Part shown: positions 12,540 through 26,111 of the stretch, piece by piece
How the letters are laid out: each line of letters starts with the position of its first letter
Numbering within the stretch: position 1 is the stretch's first letter
NCBI GenBank assembly: GCA_964057225.1
Contig: OZ059900.1
Span: 8,566,501 to 8,630,500 of the forward strand
Direction of reading: 5' to 3'
DNA from: Auanema rhodensis
Lineage: Eukaryota; Nematoda; Chromadorea; Rhabditida; Rhabditidae
Length of the DNA: 64,000 nucleotides
Position numbers and translations under genes: made by a program
Notes under the pieces: model-generated
Told to the model about the DNA's origin: nothing
The model's database searches: none
Seen by the model: the letters and a program-made list of their open reading frames with translations, nothing else

Positions 12540-13235
12540 CTATATGAACATTCTATGACAGTCTTCCATACATTTAGTCGTTTTAGAAGAAAAAAATATG
12601 CTTAAGATCAAAAGTTTGACTGATTTTGCCAAAATGCCCTTCAATCCCCAAAAAAACAATAATTCTTGATATTTTCGGTCCTTTTTGACCAAAGTGGTTA
12701 AAATTGAACATATATATGTAAAAATAGTCAAAGTTTATGAATCCTGAATTTCAAATCCATATCTCAAAGGGTCTGATCAAAACATACAGTTTTCACATGT
12801 TTTGTACCCAAAATCGTTGAATATATGGCGTTTTGAGCATAAAAAGGCCCATATTTCAATCAGTTTTGATATTTGTGCAAAATACACCTATATGAACATT
12901 CTATGACAGTATTTCATACATTTAGTCGTTTTAGAAGAAAAAAATATGCTTAAGATCAAAAGTTTGACTGATTTTGCCAAAATGCCCTTCAATCCCCAAA
13001 AAACCAATAATTCTTGATATTTTCGGTCCTTTTTGACCAAAGTGGTTAAAATTGGACATAAATATGTAAAAATAGTCAAAGTTTATGAAGCCTGAATTTC
13101 AAATCCATATCTCAAAGGGTCTGATCAAAACATACAGTTTTCACATGTTTTGTACCCAAAATCGTTGAATATATGGCGTTTTGAGCATAAAAAGGCCCAT
13201 ATTTCAATCAGTTTTGATATTTGTGCAAAATAGAC
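12540..13235 (+). repeat. Two monomers echoing 11496-12191 at a 3-unit offset
   Basis: The unit at 12540 shares AAAAAAACAATAA with the unit at 11496, and the unit at 12888 shares GAAGCCTGAA with 11844, both 1044 bp apart. The front part of 12888 is nevertheless a 7G/174A type unlike 11844. This is a partial, recombined 3-unit repeat. Confidence 0.7.
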
Positions 13236-13583
13236 CTATATGAACATTCTATGACAGTATTTCATACATTTAGTCGTTTTAGAAGAAAAAAATATGCTTA
13301 AGATCAAAAGTTTGACTGATTTTGCCAAAATGCCCTTCAATCCCCAAAAAACCAATAATTCTTGATATTTTCGGTCCTTTTTGACCAAAGTGGTTAAAAT
13401 TGGACATATATATGTAGAAATAGTCGAAGTTTATGAATCCTGAATTTCAAATCCATATCTCAAAGGGTCTGATCAAAACATACAGTTTTCACATGTTTTG
13501 TACCCAAAATCGTTGAATATATGGCGTTTTGAGCATAAAAAGGCCCATATTTCAATCAGTTTTGATATTCGTGCAAAATACAC
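13236..13583 (+). repeat. Chimeric monomer: Q-type front, E-type back
   Basis: The front half has the Q entry (TAGAC before CTATATG), ATTCTATGAC and 106T (TTCAATCC). The back half has the E pair GTAGAAATAGTCGAAG. Other core E units have CACCTATATG, mostly ATTCTTTGAC, and 106A. The switch lies between unit positions 106 and 182. This is best explained by unequal crossover or gene conversion inside a unit. Confidence 0.75.
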
Positions 13584-14627
13584 CTATATGAACATTCTTT
13601 GACAGTATTTCATACATTTAGTCGTTTTAGAAGAAAAAAATATGCTTAAGATCAAAAGTTTGACTGATTTTGCCAAAATGCCCTTCAAACCCCAAAAAAC
13701 CAATAATTCTTGATATTTTCGGTCCTTTTTGACCAAAGTGGTTAAAATTGGACATATATATGTGAAAATAGTCAAAGTTTATGAATCCTGAATTTCAAAT
13801 CTATATCTCAAAGGGTCTGATCAAAACATAGAGTTTTCACATGTTTTGTACCCAAAATCGTTGAATATATGGCGTTTTGAGCATAAAAAGGCCCATATTT
13901 CAATCAGTTTCGATATTCGTGCAAAATACACCTATATCAACATTCTATGACAGTATTTCATACATTTAGTCGTTTTAGAAGAAAAAAATATGCTTAAGAT
14001 CAAAAGTTTGACTGATTTTGCCAAAATGCCCTTCAATCCCCAAAAAACCAATAATTCTTGATATTTTCGGTCCTTTTTGACCAAAGTGGTTAAAATTGAA
14101 CATATATATGTAAAAATAGTCAAAGTTTATGAATCCTGAATTTCAAATCCATATCTCAAAGGGTCTGATCAAAACATACAGTTTTCACATGTTTTGTACC
14201 CAAAATCTTTGAATATATGGCGTTTTGAGCATAAAAAGGCCCATATTTCAATCAGTTTTGATATTCGTGCAAAATACACCTATATGAACATTCTATGACA
14301 GTATTTCATACATTTAGTCGTTTTAGAAGAAAAAAATATGCTTAAGATCAAAAGTTTGACTGATTTTGCCAAAATGTCCTTCAAACCCCAAAAAACCAAT
14401 AATTCTTGATATTTTCGGTCCTTTTTGACCAAAGTGGTTAAAATTGAACATATATATGTGAAAATAGTCAAAGTTTATGAATCCTGAATTTCAAATCCAT
14501 ATCTCAAAGGGTCTGATCAAAACATACAGTTTTCACATGTTTTGTACCCAAAATCGTTGAATATATGGCGTTTTGAGCATAAAAAGGCCCATATTTCAAT
14601 CAGTTTTGATATTCGTGCAAAATACTT
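13584..14627 (+). repeat. J-K-N trio, matching 26112-27155
   Basis: The order is J (CTATATCTC plus CATAGAG), then K (7C, 27T, and AAAATCTTTGAAT near 14208), then N (98T/106A/168A/181G). It is repeated at 26112, 29244 and 32376, the first of these again at the 36-unit offset. A T-type unit (AGAAGGAAAAAA) follows at 14628, as it does in the later copies. Confidence 0.85.
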
Positions 14628-15671
14628 CTATATGAACATTCTATGACAGTATTTCATACATTTAGTCGTTTTAGAAGGAAAAAATATGCTTAAGATCAAA
14701 AGTTTGACTGATTTTGCCAAAATGCCCTTCAATCCCCAAAAAACCAATAATTCTTGATATTTTCGGTCCTTTTTGACCAAAGTGGTTAAAATTGAACATA
14801 TATATGTGAAAATAGTCAAAGTTTATGAATCCTGAATTTCAAATCCATATCTCAAAGGGTCTGATCAAAACATACAGTTTTCACATGTTTTGTACCCAAA
14901 ATCGTTGAATATATGGCGTTATGAGCATAAAAAGGCCCATATTTCAATCAGTTTTGATATTCGTGCAAAATACACCTATATGAACATTCTTTGACAGTAT
15001 TTCATACATTTAGTCGTTTTAGAAGAAAAAAATATGCTTAAGATCAAAAGTTTGACTGATTTTGCCAAAATGCCCTTCAAACCCCAAAAAACCAATAATT
15101 CTTGATATTTTCGGTCCTTTTTGACCAAAGTGGTTAAAATTGAACATATATATGTGAAAATAGTCAAAGTTTATGAATCCTGAATTTCAAATCCATATCT
15201 CAAAGGGTCTGATCAAAACATACAGTTTTCACATGTTTTGTACCCAAAATCGTTGAATATATGGCGTTTTGAGCATAAAAAGGCCCATATTTCAATCAGT
15301 TTTGATATTCGTGCAAAATACACCTATATGAACATTCTTTGACAGTATTCCATACATTTAGTCGTTTTAGAAGAAAAAAATATGCTTAAGATCAAAAGTT
15401 TGACTGATTTTGCCAAAATGCCCTTCAATCCCCAAAAAACCAATAAATCTTGATATTTTCGGTCCTTTTTGACCAAAGTGGTTAAAATTGAACATATATA
15501 TGTAAAAATAGTCAAAGTTTATGAATCCTGAATTTCAAATCCATATCTCAAAGGGTCTGATCAAAACATACAGTTTTCACATGTTTTGTACCCAAAATCG
15601 TTGAATATATGGCGTTTTGAGCATAAAAAGGCCCATATTTCAATCAGTTTTGATATTCGTGCAAAATACAC
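14628..15671 (+). repeat. Three mixed monomers
   Basis: Unit 14628 is T-type but carries 168A+181G instead of the 168G+181A seen at 27156, so it looks recombined with its N neighbour. Unit 14976 has 16T with 168A+181G. Unit 15324 carries AATAAATCTTG, shared only with 15672 and 16716. Confidence 0.75.
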
Positions 15672-16715
15672 CTATATGAACATTCTTTGACAGTATTCCA
15701 TACATTTAGTCGTTTTAGAAGAAAAAAATATGCTTAAGATCAAAAGTTTGACTGATTTTGCCAAAATGCCCTTCAATCCCCAAAAAACCAATAAATCTTG
15801 ATATTTTCGGTCCTTTTTGACCAAAGTGGTTAAAATTGAACATATATATGTAAAAATAGTCAAAGTTTATGAATCCTGAATTTCAAATCCATATCTCAAA
15901 GGGTCTGATCAAAACATAGAGTTTTCACATGTTTTGTACCCAAAATCGTTGAATATATGGCGTTTTGAGCATAAAAAGGCCCATATTTCAATCAGTTTTG
16001 ATATTTGTGCAAAATAGACCTATATGAACATTCTATGACAGTATTTCATACATTTAGTCGTTTTAGAAGAAAAAAATATGCTTAAGATCAAAAGTTTGAC
16101 TGATTTTGCCAAAATGCCCTTCAATCCCCAAAAAACCAATAATTCTTGATATTTTCGGTCCTTTTTGACCAAAGTGGTTAAAATTGGACATATATATGTA
16201 AAAATAGTCAAAGTTTATGAATCCTGAATTTCAAATCCATATCTCAAAGGGTCTGATCAAAACATACAGTTTTCACATGTTTTGTACCCAAAATCGTTGA
16301 ATATATGGCGTTTTGAGCATAAAAAGGCCCATATTTCAATCAGTTTCGATATTCGTGCAAAATACACCTATATCAACATTCTATGACAGTATTCCATACA
16401 TTTAGTCGTTTTAGAAGAAAAAAATATGCTTAAGATCAAAAGTTTGACTGATTTAGCCAAAATGTCCTTCAAACCCCAAAAAACCAATAATTCTTGATAT
16501 TTTCGGTCCTTTTTGACCAAAGTGGTTAAAATTGAACATATATATGTAAAAATAGTCAAAGTTTATGAATCCTGAATTTCAAATCCATATCTCAAAGGGT
16601 CTGATCAAAACATACAGTTTTCACATGTTTTGTACCCAAAATCGTTGAATATATGGCGTTTTGAGCATAAAAAGGCCCATATTTCAATCAGTTTTGATAT
16701 TCGTGCAAAATACAC
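15672..16715 (+). repeat. 3-unit HOR (1044 bp), copy 1
   Basis: Units are 15672 (AATAAATCTTG plus CATAGAG), 16020 (Q type) and 16368 (R type). The same order follows at 16716. Confidence 0.85.
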
Positions 16716-17759
16716 CTATATGAACATTCTTTGACAGTATTCCATACATTTAGTCGTTTTAGAAGAAAAAAATATGCTTAAGATCAAAAGTTTGACTGAT
16801 TTTGCCAAAATGCCCTTCAATCCCCAAAAAACCAATAAATCTTGATATTTTCGGTCCTTTTTGACCAAAGTGGTTAAAATTGAACATATATATGTAAAAA
16901 TAGTCAAAGTTTATGAATCCTGAATTTCAAATCCATATCTCAAAGGGTCTGATCAAAACATAGAGTTTTCACATGTTTTGTACCCAAAATCGTTGAATAT
17001 ATGGCGTTTTGAGCATAAAAAGGCCCATATTTCAATCAGTTTTGATATTTGTGCAAAATAGACCTATATGAACATTCTATGACAGTATTTCATACATTTA
17101 GTCGTTTTAGAAGAAAAAAATATGCTTAAGATCAAAAGTTTGACTGATTTTGCCAAAATGCCCTTCAATCCCCAAAAAACCAATAATTCTTGATATTTTC
17201 GGTCCTTTTTGACCAAAGTGGTTAAAATTGAACATATATATGTAAAAATAGTCAAAGTTTATGAATCCTGAATTTCAAATCCATATCTCAAAGGGTCTGA
17301 TCAAAACATACAGTTTTCACATGTTTTGTACCCAAAATCGTTGAATATATGGCGTTTTGAGCATAAAAAGGCCCATATTTCAATCAGTTTCGATATTCGT
17401 GCAAAATACACCTATATCAACATTCTATGACAGTATTCCATACATTTAGTCGTTTTAGAAGAAAAAAATATGCTTAAGATCAAAAGTTTGACTGATTTAG
17501 CCAAAATGTCCTTCAAACCCCAAAAAACCAATAATTCTTGATATTTTCGGTCCTTTTTGACCAAAGTGGTTAAAATTGAACATATATATGTAAAAATAGT
17601 CAAAGTTTATGAATCCTGAATTTCAAATCCATATCTCAAAGGGTCTGATCAAAACATACAGTTTTCACATGTTTTGTACCCAAAATCGTTGAATATATGG
17701 CGTTTTGAGCATAAAAAGGCCCATATTTCAATCAGTTTTGATATTTGTGCAAAATACAC
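16716..17759 (+). repeat. 3-unit HOR (1044 bp), copy 2
   Basis: Units 16716, 17064 and 17412 match copy 1. One difference is 168A in 17064 against 168G in 16020. The last unit (17412, R type) is also the first unit of the next, 5-unit HOR. Confidence 0.85.
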
Positions 17760-19151
17760 CTATATGAACATTCTATGACAGTATTTCATACATTTAGTCG
17801 TTTTAGAAGAAAAAAATATGCTTAAGATCAGAAGTTTGACTGATTTTGCCAAAATGCCCTTCAATCCCCAAAAAACCAATAATTCTTGATATTTTCGGTC
17901 CTTTTTGACCAAAGTGGTTAAAATTGGACATAAATATGTGAAAATAGTCAAAGTTTATGAATCCTGAATTTCAAATCCATATCTCAAAGGGTCTGATCAA
18001 AACATACAGTTTTCACATGTTTTGTACCCAAAATCGTTGAATATATGGCGTTTTGAGCATAAAAAGGCCCATATTTCAATCAGTTTTGATATTCGTGCAA
18101 AATACACCTATATGAACATTCTATGACAGTATTTCATACATTTAGTCGTTTTAGAAGAAAAAAATATGCTTAAGATCAAAAGTTTGACTGATTTTGCCAA
18201 AATGCCCTTCAATCCCCAAAAAACCAATAATTCTTGATATTTTCGGTCCTTTTTGACCAAAGTGGTTAAAATTGGACAAAAATATGTAAAAATAGTCAAA
18301 GTTTATGAATCCTGAATTTCAAATCCATATCTCAAAGGGTCTGATCAAAACATACAGTTTTCACAAGTTTTGTACCCAGAATCGTTGAATATATGGCGTT
18401 TAGAGCATAAAAAGGCCCATATTTCAATCAGTTTCGATATTCGTGCAAAATACACCTATATCAACATTCTATGACAGTATTCCATACATTTAGTCGTTTT
18501 AGAAGAAAAAAATATGCTTAAGATCAAAAGTTTGACTGATTTTGCCAAAATGCCCTTCAATCCCCAAAAAACCAATAATTCTTGATATTTTCGGTCCTTT
18601 TTGACCAAAGTGGTTAAAATTGAACATATATATGTAAAAATAGTCAAAGTTTATGAATCCTGAATTTCAAATCCATATCTCAAAGGGTCTGATCAAAACA
18701 TACAGTTTTCACATGTTTTGTACCCAAAATCGTTGAATATATGGCGTTTTGAGCATAAAAAGGCCCATATTTCAATCAGTTTTGATATTTGTGCAAAATA
18801 GACCTATATGAACATTCTATGACAGTATTTCATACATTTAGTCGTTTTAGAAGAAAAAAATATGCTTAAGATCAAAAGTTTGACTGAATTTGCCAAAATG
18901 CCCTTCAATCCCCAAAAAACCAATAATTCTTGATATTTTCAGTCCTTTTTGACCAAAGTGGTTAAAATTGGACATAAATATGTAAAAATAGTCAAAGTTT
19001 ATGAATCCTGAATTTCAAATCCATATCTCAAAGGGTCTGATCAAAACATACAGTTTTCACATGTTTTGTACCCAAAATCGTTGAATATATGGCGTTTTGA
19101 GCATAAAAAGGCCCATATTTCAATCAGTTTCGATATTCGTGCAAAATACAC
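17412..19151 (+). repeat. 5-unit HOR (1740 bp), copy 1: R-S-U-P-L
   Basis: Markers in order are TTAGCC (R, 17412); GATCAGAAG (S, 17760); ACAAAAATATGT, CACAAGTTTTG, CCCAGAATCG and TTTAGAGC (U, 18108); P (18456); and TGAATTTGCC plus TTTTCAGTCC (L, 18804). All recur 1740 bp later. Confidence 0.9.
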
Positions 19152-20891
19152 CTATATCAACATTCTATGACAGTATTCCATACATTTAGTCGTTTTAGAA
19201 GAAAAAAATATGCTTAAGATCAAAAGTTTGACTGATTTAGCCAAAATGTCCTTCAAATCCCAAAAAACCAATAATTCTTGATATTTTCGGTCCTTTTTGA
19301 CCAAAGTGGTTAAAATTGAACATATATATGTAAAAATAGTCAAAGTTTATGAATCCTGAATTTCAAATCCATATCTCAAAGGGTCTGATCAAAACATACA
19401 GTTTTCACATGTTTTGTACCCAAAATCGTTGAATATATGGCGTTTTGAGCATAAAAAGGCCCATATTTCAATCAGTTTTGATATTTGTGCAAAATACACC
19501 TATATGAACATTCTATGACAGTATTTCATACATTTAGTCGTTTTAGAAGAAAAAAATATGCTTAAGATCAGAAGTTTGACTGATTTTGCCAAAATGCCCT
19601 TCAATCCCCAAAAAACCAATAATTCTTGATATTTTCGGTCCTTTCTGACCAAAGTGGTTAAAATTGGACATAAATATGTGAAAATAGTCAAAGTTTATGA
19701 ATCCTGAATTTCAAATCCATATCTCAAAGGGTCTGATCAAAACATACAGTTTTCACATGTTTTGTACCCAAAATCGTTGAATATATGGCGTTTTGAGCAT
19801 AAAAAGGCCCATATTTCAATCAGTTTTGATATTCGTGCAAAATACACCTATATGAACATTCTATGACAGTATTTCATACATTTAGTCGTTTTAGAAGAAA
19901 AAAATATGCTTAAGATCAAAAGTTTGACTGATTTTGCCAAAATGCCCTTCAATCCCCAAAAAACCAATAATTCTTGATATTTTCGGTCCTTTTTGACCAA
20001 AGTGGTTAAAATTGGACAAAAATATGTAAAAATAGTCAAAGTTTATGAATCCTGAATTTCAAATCCATATCTCAAAGGGTCTGATCAAAACATACAGTTT
20101 TCACAAGTTTTGTACCCAGAATCGTTGAATATATGGCGTTTAGAGCATAAAAAGGCCCATATTTCAATCAGTTTCGATATTCGTGCAAAATACACCTATA
20201 TCAACATTCTATGACAGTATTCCATACATTTAGTCGTTTTAGAAGAAAAAAATATGCTTAAGATCAAAAGTTTGACTGATTTTGCCAAAATGCCCTTCAA
20301 TCCCCAAAAAACCAATAATTCTTGATATTTTCGGTCCTTTTTGACCAAAGTGGTTAAAATTGAACATATATATGTAAAAATAGTCAAAGTTTATGAATCC
20401 TGAATTTCAAATCCATATCTCAAAGGGTCTGATCAAAACATACAGTTTTCACATGTTTTGTACCCAAAATCGTTGAATATATGGCGTTTTGAGCATAAAA
20501 AGGCCCATATTTCAATCAGTTTTGATATTTGTGCAAAATAGACCTATATGAACATTCTATGACAGTATTTCATACATTTAGTCGTTTTAGAAGAAAAAAA
20601 TATGCTTAAGATCAAAAGTTTGACTGAATTTGCCAAAATGCCCTTCAATCCCCAAAAAACCAATAATTCTTGATATTTTCAGTCCTTTTTGACCAAAGTG
20701 GTTAAAATTGGACATAAATATGTAAAAATAGTCAAAGTTTATGAATCCTGAATTTCAAATCCATATCTCAAAGGGTCTGATCAAAACATACAGTTTTCAC
20801 ATGTTTTGTACCCAAAATCGTTGAATATATGGCGTTTTGAGCATAAAAAGGCCCATATTTCAATCAGTTTGGATATTTGTGCAAAATACAC
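19152..20891 (+). repeat. 5-unit HOR (1740 bp), copy 2: R-S-U-P-L
   Basis: It repeats every marker of copy 1. I saw only a few differences: TTCAAATCCC near 19255, CCTTTCTGACC near 19640, and the exit of the last unit (TTTGGATATTTG here, TTTCGATATTCG in copy 1). Confidence 0.9.
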
Positions 20892-21587
20892 CTATATGAA
20901 CATTCTATGACAGTCTTCCATACATTTAGTCGTTTTAGAAGAAAAAAATATGCTTAAGATCAAAAGTTTGACTGATTTTGCCAAAATGCCCTTCAATCCC
21001 CAAAAAACCAATAATTCTTGATATTTTCGGTCCTTCTTGACCAAAGTGGTTAAAATTGGACATAAATATGTAAAAATAGTCAAAGTTTATGAATCCTGAA
21101 TTTCAAATCCATATCTCAAAGGGTCTGATCAAAACATACAGTTTTCACATGTTTTGTACCCAAAATCGTTGAATATATGGCGTTTTGAGCATAAAAAGGC
21201 CCATATTTCAATCAGTTTCGATATTCGTGCAAAATACACCTATATCAACATTCTATGACAGTATTCCATACATTTAGTCGTTTTAGAAGAAAAAAATATG
21301 CTTAAGATCAAAAGTTTGACTGATTTTGCCAAAATGCCCTTCAATCCCCAAAAAACCAATAATTCTTGATATTTTCGGTCCTTCTTGACCAAAGTGGTTA
21401 AAATTGGACATAAATATGTAAAAATAGTCAAAGTTTATGAATCCTGAATTTCAAATCCATATCTCAAAGGGTCTGATCAAAACATACAGTTTTCACATGT
21501 TTTGTACCCAAAATCGTTGAATATATGGCGTTTTGAGCATAAAAAGGCCCATATTTCAATCAGTTTTGATATTCGTGCAAAATACAC
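20892..21587 (+). repeat. Two bridging monomers (M-like and A-like)
   Basis: Both carry CCTTCTTGACC and ACATAAATATGT. The first has CAGTCTTCC (24C), as M units after an L unit always do in this window. They join the 5-unit HOR to the long-range duplicate. Confidence 0.75.
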
Positions 21588-24500
21588 CTATATGAACATT
21601 CTTTGACAGTATTTCATACATTTAGTCGTTTTAGAAGAAAAAAATATGCTTAAGATCAAAAGTTTGACTGATTTTGCCAAAATGCCCTTCAAACCCCAAA
21701 AAACCAATAATTCTTGATATTTTCGGTCCTTTTTGACCAAAGTGGTTAAAATTGGACATATATATGTAGAAATAGTCGAAGTTTATGAATCCTGAATTTC
21801 AAATCCATATCTCAAAGGGTCTGATCAAAACATACAGTTTTCATATGTTTTGTACCCAAAATCGTTGAATATATGGCGTTTTGAGCATAAAAAGGCCCAT
21901 ATTTCAATCAGTTTTGGTATTCGTGCGAAATACACCTATATGAACATTCTATGACAATATTTCATACATTTAGTCGTTTTAGAAGAAAAAAATATGCTTA
22001 AGATCAAAAGTTTGACTGATTTTGCCAAAATGCCCTTCAATCCCCAAAAAACCAATAATTCTTGATATTTTCGGTCCTTTTTGACCAAAGTGGTTAAAAT
22101 TGAACATATATATGTAAAAATAGTCAAAGTTTATGAATCCTGAATTTCAAATCCATATCTCAAAGGGTCTGATCAAAACATACAGTTTTCACATGTTTTG
22201 TACCCAAAATCGTTGAATATATGGCGTTTTGAGCATAAAAAGGCCCATATTTCAATCAGTTTTGATATTCGTGCAAAATACACCTATATGAACATTCTAT
22301 GACAGTATTTCATACATTTAGTCGTTTTAGAAGAAAAAAATATGCTTAAGATCAAAAGTTTGACTGATTTTGCCAAAATGTCCTTCAAACCCCAAAAAAG
22401 CAATAATTCTTGATATTTTCGGTCCTTTTTGACCAAAGTGGTTAAAATTGAACATATATATGTGAAAATAGTCAAAGTTTATGAATCCTGAATTTCAAAT
22501 CCATATCTCAAAGGGTCTGATCAAAACATACAGTTTTCACATGTTTTGTACCCAAAATCGTTGAATATATGGCGTTTTGAGCATAAAAAGGCCCATATTT
22601 CAATCAGTTTTGATATTCGTGCAAAATACTTCTATATGAACATTCTATGACAGTATTTCATACATTTAGTCGTTTTAGAAGAAAAAAATATGCTTAAGAT
22701 CAAAAGTTTGACTGATTTTGCCAAAATGCCCTTCAATCCCCAAAAAACCAATAATTCTTGATATTTTCGGTCCTTTTTGACCAAAGTGGTTAAAATTGGA
22801 CATATATATGTAAAAATAGTCAAAGTTTATGAATCCTGAATTTCAAATCCATATCTCAAAGGGTCTGATCAAAACATACAGTTTTCACATGTTTTGTACC
22901 CAAAATCGTTGAATATATGGCGTTTTGAGCATAAAAAGGCCCATATTTCAATCAGTTTGGATATTTGTGCAAAATACACCTATATGAACATTCTATGACA
23001 GTCTTTCATACATTTAGTCGTTTTAGAAGAAAAAAATATGCTTAAGATCAAAAGTTTGACTGATTTTGCCAAAATGCCCTTCAATCCCCAAAAAACCAAT
23101 AATTCTTGATATTTTCGGTCCTTTTTGACCAAAGTGGTTAAAATTGGACATATATATGTAAAAATAGTCAAAGTTTATGAATCCTGAATTTCAAATCCAT
23201 ATCTCAAAGGGTCTGATCAAAACATACAGTTTTCACATGTTTTGTACCCAAAATCGTTGAATATATGGCGTTTTGAGCATAAAAAGGCCCATATTTCAAT
23301 CAGTTTTGATATTTGTGCAAAATAGACCTATATGAACATTCTATGACAGTATTTCATACATTTAGTCGTTTTAGAAGAAAAAAATATGCTTAAGATCAAA
23401 AGTTTGACTGATTTTGCCAAAATGTCCTTCAAACCCCAAAAAACCAATAATTCTTGATATTTTCGGTCCTTTTTGACCAAAGTGGTTAAAATTGAACATA
23501 TATATGTGAAAATAGTCAAAGTTTATGAATCCTGAATTTCAAATCCATATCTCAAAGAGTCTGATCAAAACATACAGTTTTCACATGTTTTGTACCCAAA
23601 ATCGTTGAATATATGGCGTTTTGAGCATAAAAAGGCCCATATTTCAATCAGTTTTGATATTCGTGCAAAATACTTCTATATGAACATTCTATGACAGTAT
23701 TTCATACATTTAGTCGTTTTAGAAGAAAAAAATGTGCTTAAGATCAAAAGTTTGACTGATTTTGCCAAAATGCCCTTCAATCCCCAAAAAACCAATAATT
23801 CTTGATATTTTCGGTCCTTTTTGACCAAAGTGGTTAAAATTGGACATATATATGTAAAAATAGTCAAAGTTCATGAATCCTGAATTTCAAATCCATATCT
23901 CAAAGGGTCTGATCAAAACATACAGTTTTCACATGTTTTGTACCCAAAATCGTTGAATATATGGCGTTTTGAGCATAAAAAGGCCCATATTTCAATCAGT
24001 TTGGATATTTGTGCAAAATACACCTATATGAACATTCTATGACAGTCTTCCATACATTTAGTCGTTTTAGAAGAAAAAAATATGCTTAAGATCAAAAGTT
24101 TGACTGATTTTGCCAAAATGCCCTTCAATCCCCAAAAAAACAATAATTCTTGATATTTTCGGTCCTTTTTGACCAAAGTGGTTAAAATTGGACATATATA
24201 TGTAAAAATAGTCAAAGTTTATGAATCCTGAATTTCAAATCCATATCTCAAAGGGTCTGATCAAAACATACAGTTTTCACATGTTTTGTACCCAAAATCG
24301 TTGAATATATGGCGTTTTGAGCATAAAAAGGCCCATATTTCAATCAGTTTCGATATTCGTGCAAAATACACCTATATCAACATTCTATGACAGTATTCCA
24401 TACATTTAGTCGTTTTAGAAGAAAAAAATATGCTTAAGATCAAAAGTTTGACTGATTTTGCCAAAATGCCCTTCAATCCCCAAAAAACCAATAATTCTTG

Positions 24501-25067
24501 ATATTTTCGGTCCTTTTTGACCAAAGTGGTTAAAATTGAACATATATATGTAAAAATAGTCAAAGTTTATGAAGCCTGAATTTCAAATCCATATCTCAAA
24601 GGGTCTGATCAAAACATACAGTTTTCACATGTTTTGTACCCAAAATCGTTGAATATATGGCGTTTTGAGCATAAAAAGGCCCATATTTCAATCAGTTTTG
24701 ATATTTGTGCAAAATAGACCTATATGAACATTCTATGACAGTATTTCATACATTTAGTCGTTTTAGAAGAAAAAAATATGCTTAAGATCAAAAGTTTGAC
24801 TGATTTTGCCAAAATGCCCTTCAATCCCCAAAAAACCAATAATTCTTGATATTTTCGGTCCTTTTTGACCAAAGTGGTTAAAATTGGACATATATATGTA
24901 AAAATAGTCAAAGTTTATGAATCCTGAATTTCAAATCCATATCTCAAAGGGTCTGATCAAAACATACAGTTTTCACATGTTTTGTACCCAAAATCGTTGA
25001 ATATATGGCGTTTTGAGCATAAAAAGGCCCATATTTCAATCAGTTTCGATATTCGTGCAAAATACAC
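21588..25067 (+). repeat. 10-monomer block, second copy of 9060-12539
   Basis: See 9060-12539 for shared markers. Changes private to this copy are AAATGTGC near 23733 and AAGTTCATG near 23870. The unit that follows (25068) is a K-like unit, where the first copy has a 24C unit with AAAAAAACAATAA. Confidence 0.88.
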
Positions 25068-26111
25068 CTATATCAACATTCTATGACAGTATTTCATACA
25101 TTTAGTCGTTTTAGAAGAAAAAAATATGCTTAAGATCAAAAGTTTGACTGATTTTGCCAAAATGCCCTTCAATCCCCAAAAAACCAATAATTCTTGATAT
25201 TTTCGGTCCTTTTTGACCAAAGTGGTTAAAATTGAACATATATATGTAAAAATAGTCAAAGTTTATGAATCCTGAATTTCAAATCCATATCTCAAAGGGT
25301 CTGATCAAAACATACAGTTTTCACATGTTTTGTACCCAAAATCGTTGAATATATGGCGTTTTGAGCATAAAAAGGCCCATATTTCAATCAGTTTTGATAT
25401 TTGTGCAAAATACACCTATATGAACATTCTATGACAGTATTTCATACATTTAGTCGTTTTAGAAGAAAAAAATATGCTTACGATCAAAAGTTTGACTGAT
25501 TTTGCCAAAATGCCCTTCAATCCCCAAAAAACCAATAATTCTTGATATTTTCGGTCCTTTTTGACCAAAGTGGTTAAAATTGGACATAAATATGTAAAAA
25601 TAGTCAAAGTTTATGAATCCTGAATTTCAAATCCATATCTCAAAGGGTCTGATCAAAACATACAGTTTTCACATGTTTTGTACCCAAAATCGTTGAATAT
25701 ATGGCGTTTTGAGCATAAAAAGGCCCATATTTCAATCAGTTTTGATATTCGTGCAAAATACACCTATATGAACATTCTTTGACAGTATTTCATACATTTA
25801 GTCGTTTTAGAAGAAAAAAATATGCTTAAGATCAAAAGTTTGACTGATTTTGCCAAAATGCCCTTCAAACCCCAAAAAACCAATAATTCTTGATATTTTC
25901 GGTCCTTTTTGACCAAAGTGGTTAAAATTGGACATATATATGTAGAAATAGTCGAAGTTTATGAATCCTGAATTTCAAATCCATATCTCAAAGGGTCTGA
26001 TCAAAACATACAGTTTTCACATGTTTTGTACCCAAAATCGTTGAATATATGGCGTTTTGAGCATAAAAAGGCCCATATTTCAATCAGTTTTGATATTCGT
26101 GCAAAATACAC
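25068..26111 (+). repeat. Three monomers, K-D-E order
   Basis: 25068 is K-like, 25416 is D-like (174A) with a private GCTTACGATC that destroys its CTTAAG site, and 25764 is a canonical E unit (16T, 106A, 182G+191G). E followed by J is also the order at 41772/42120 and 48036/48384. Confidence 0.8.
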
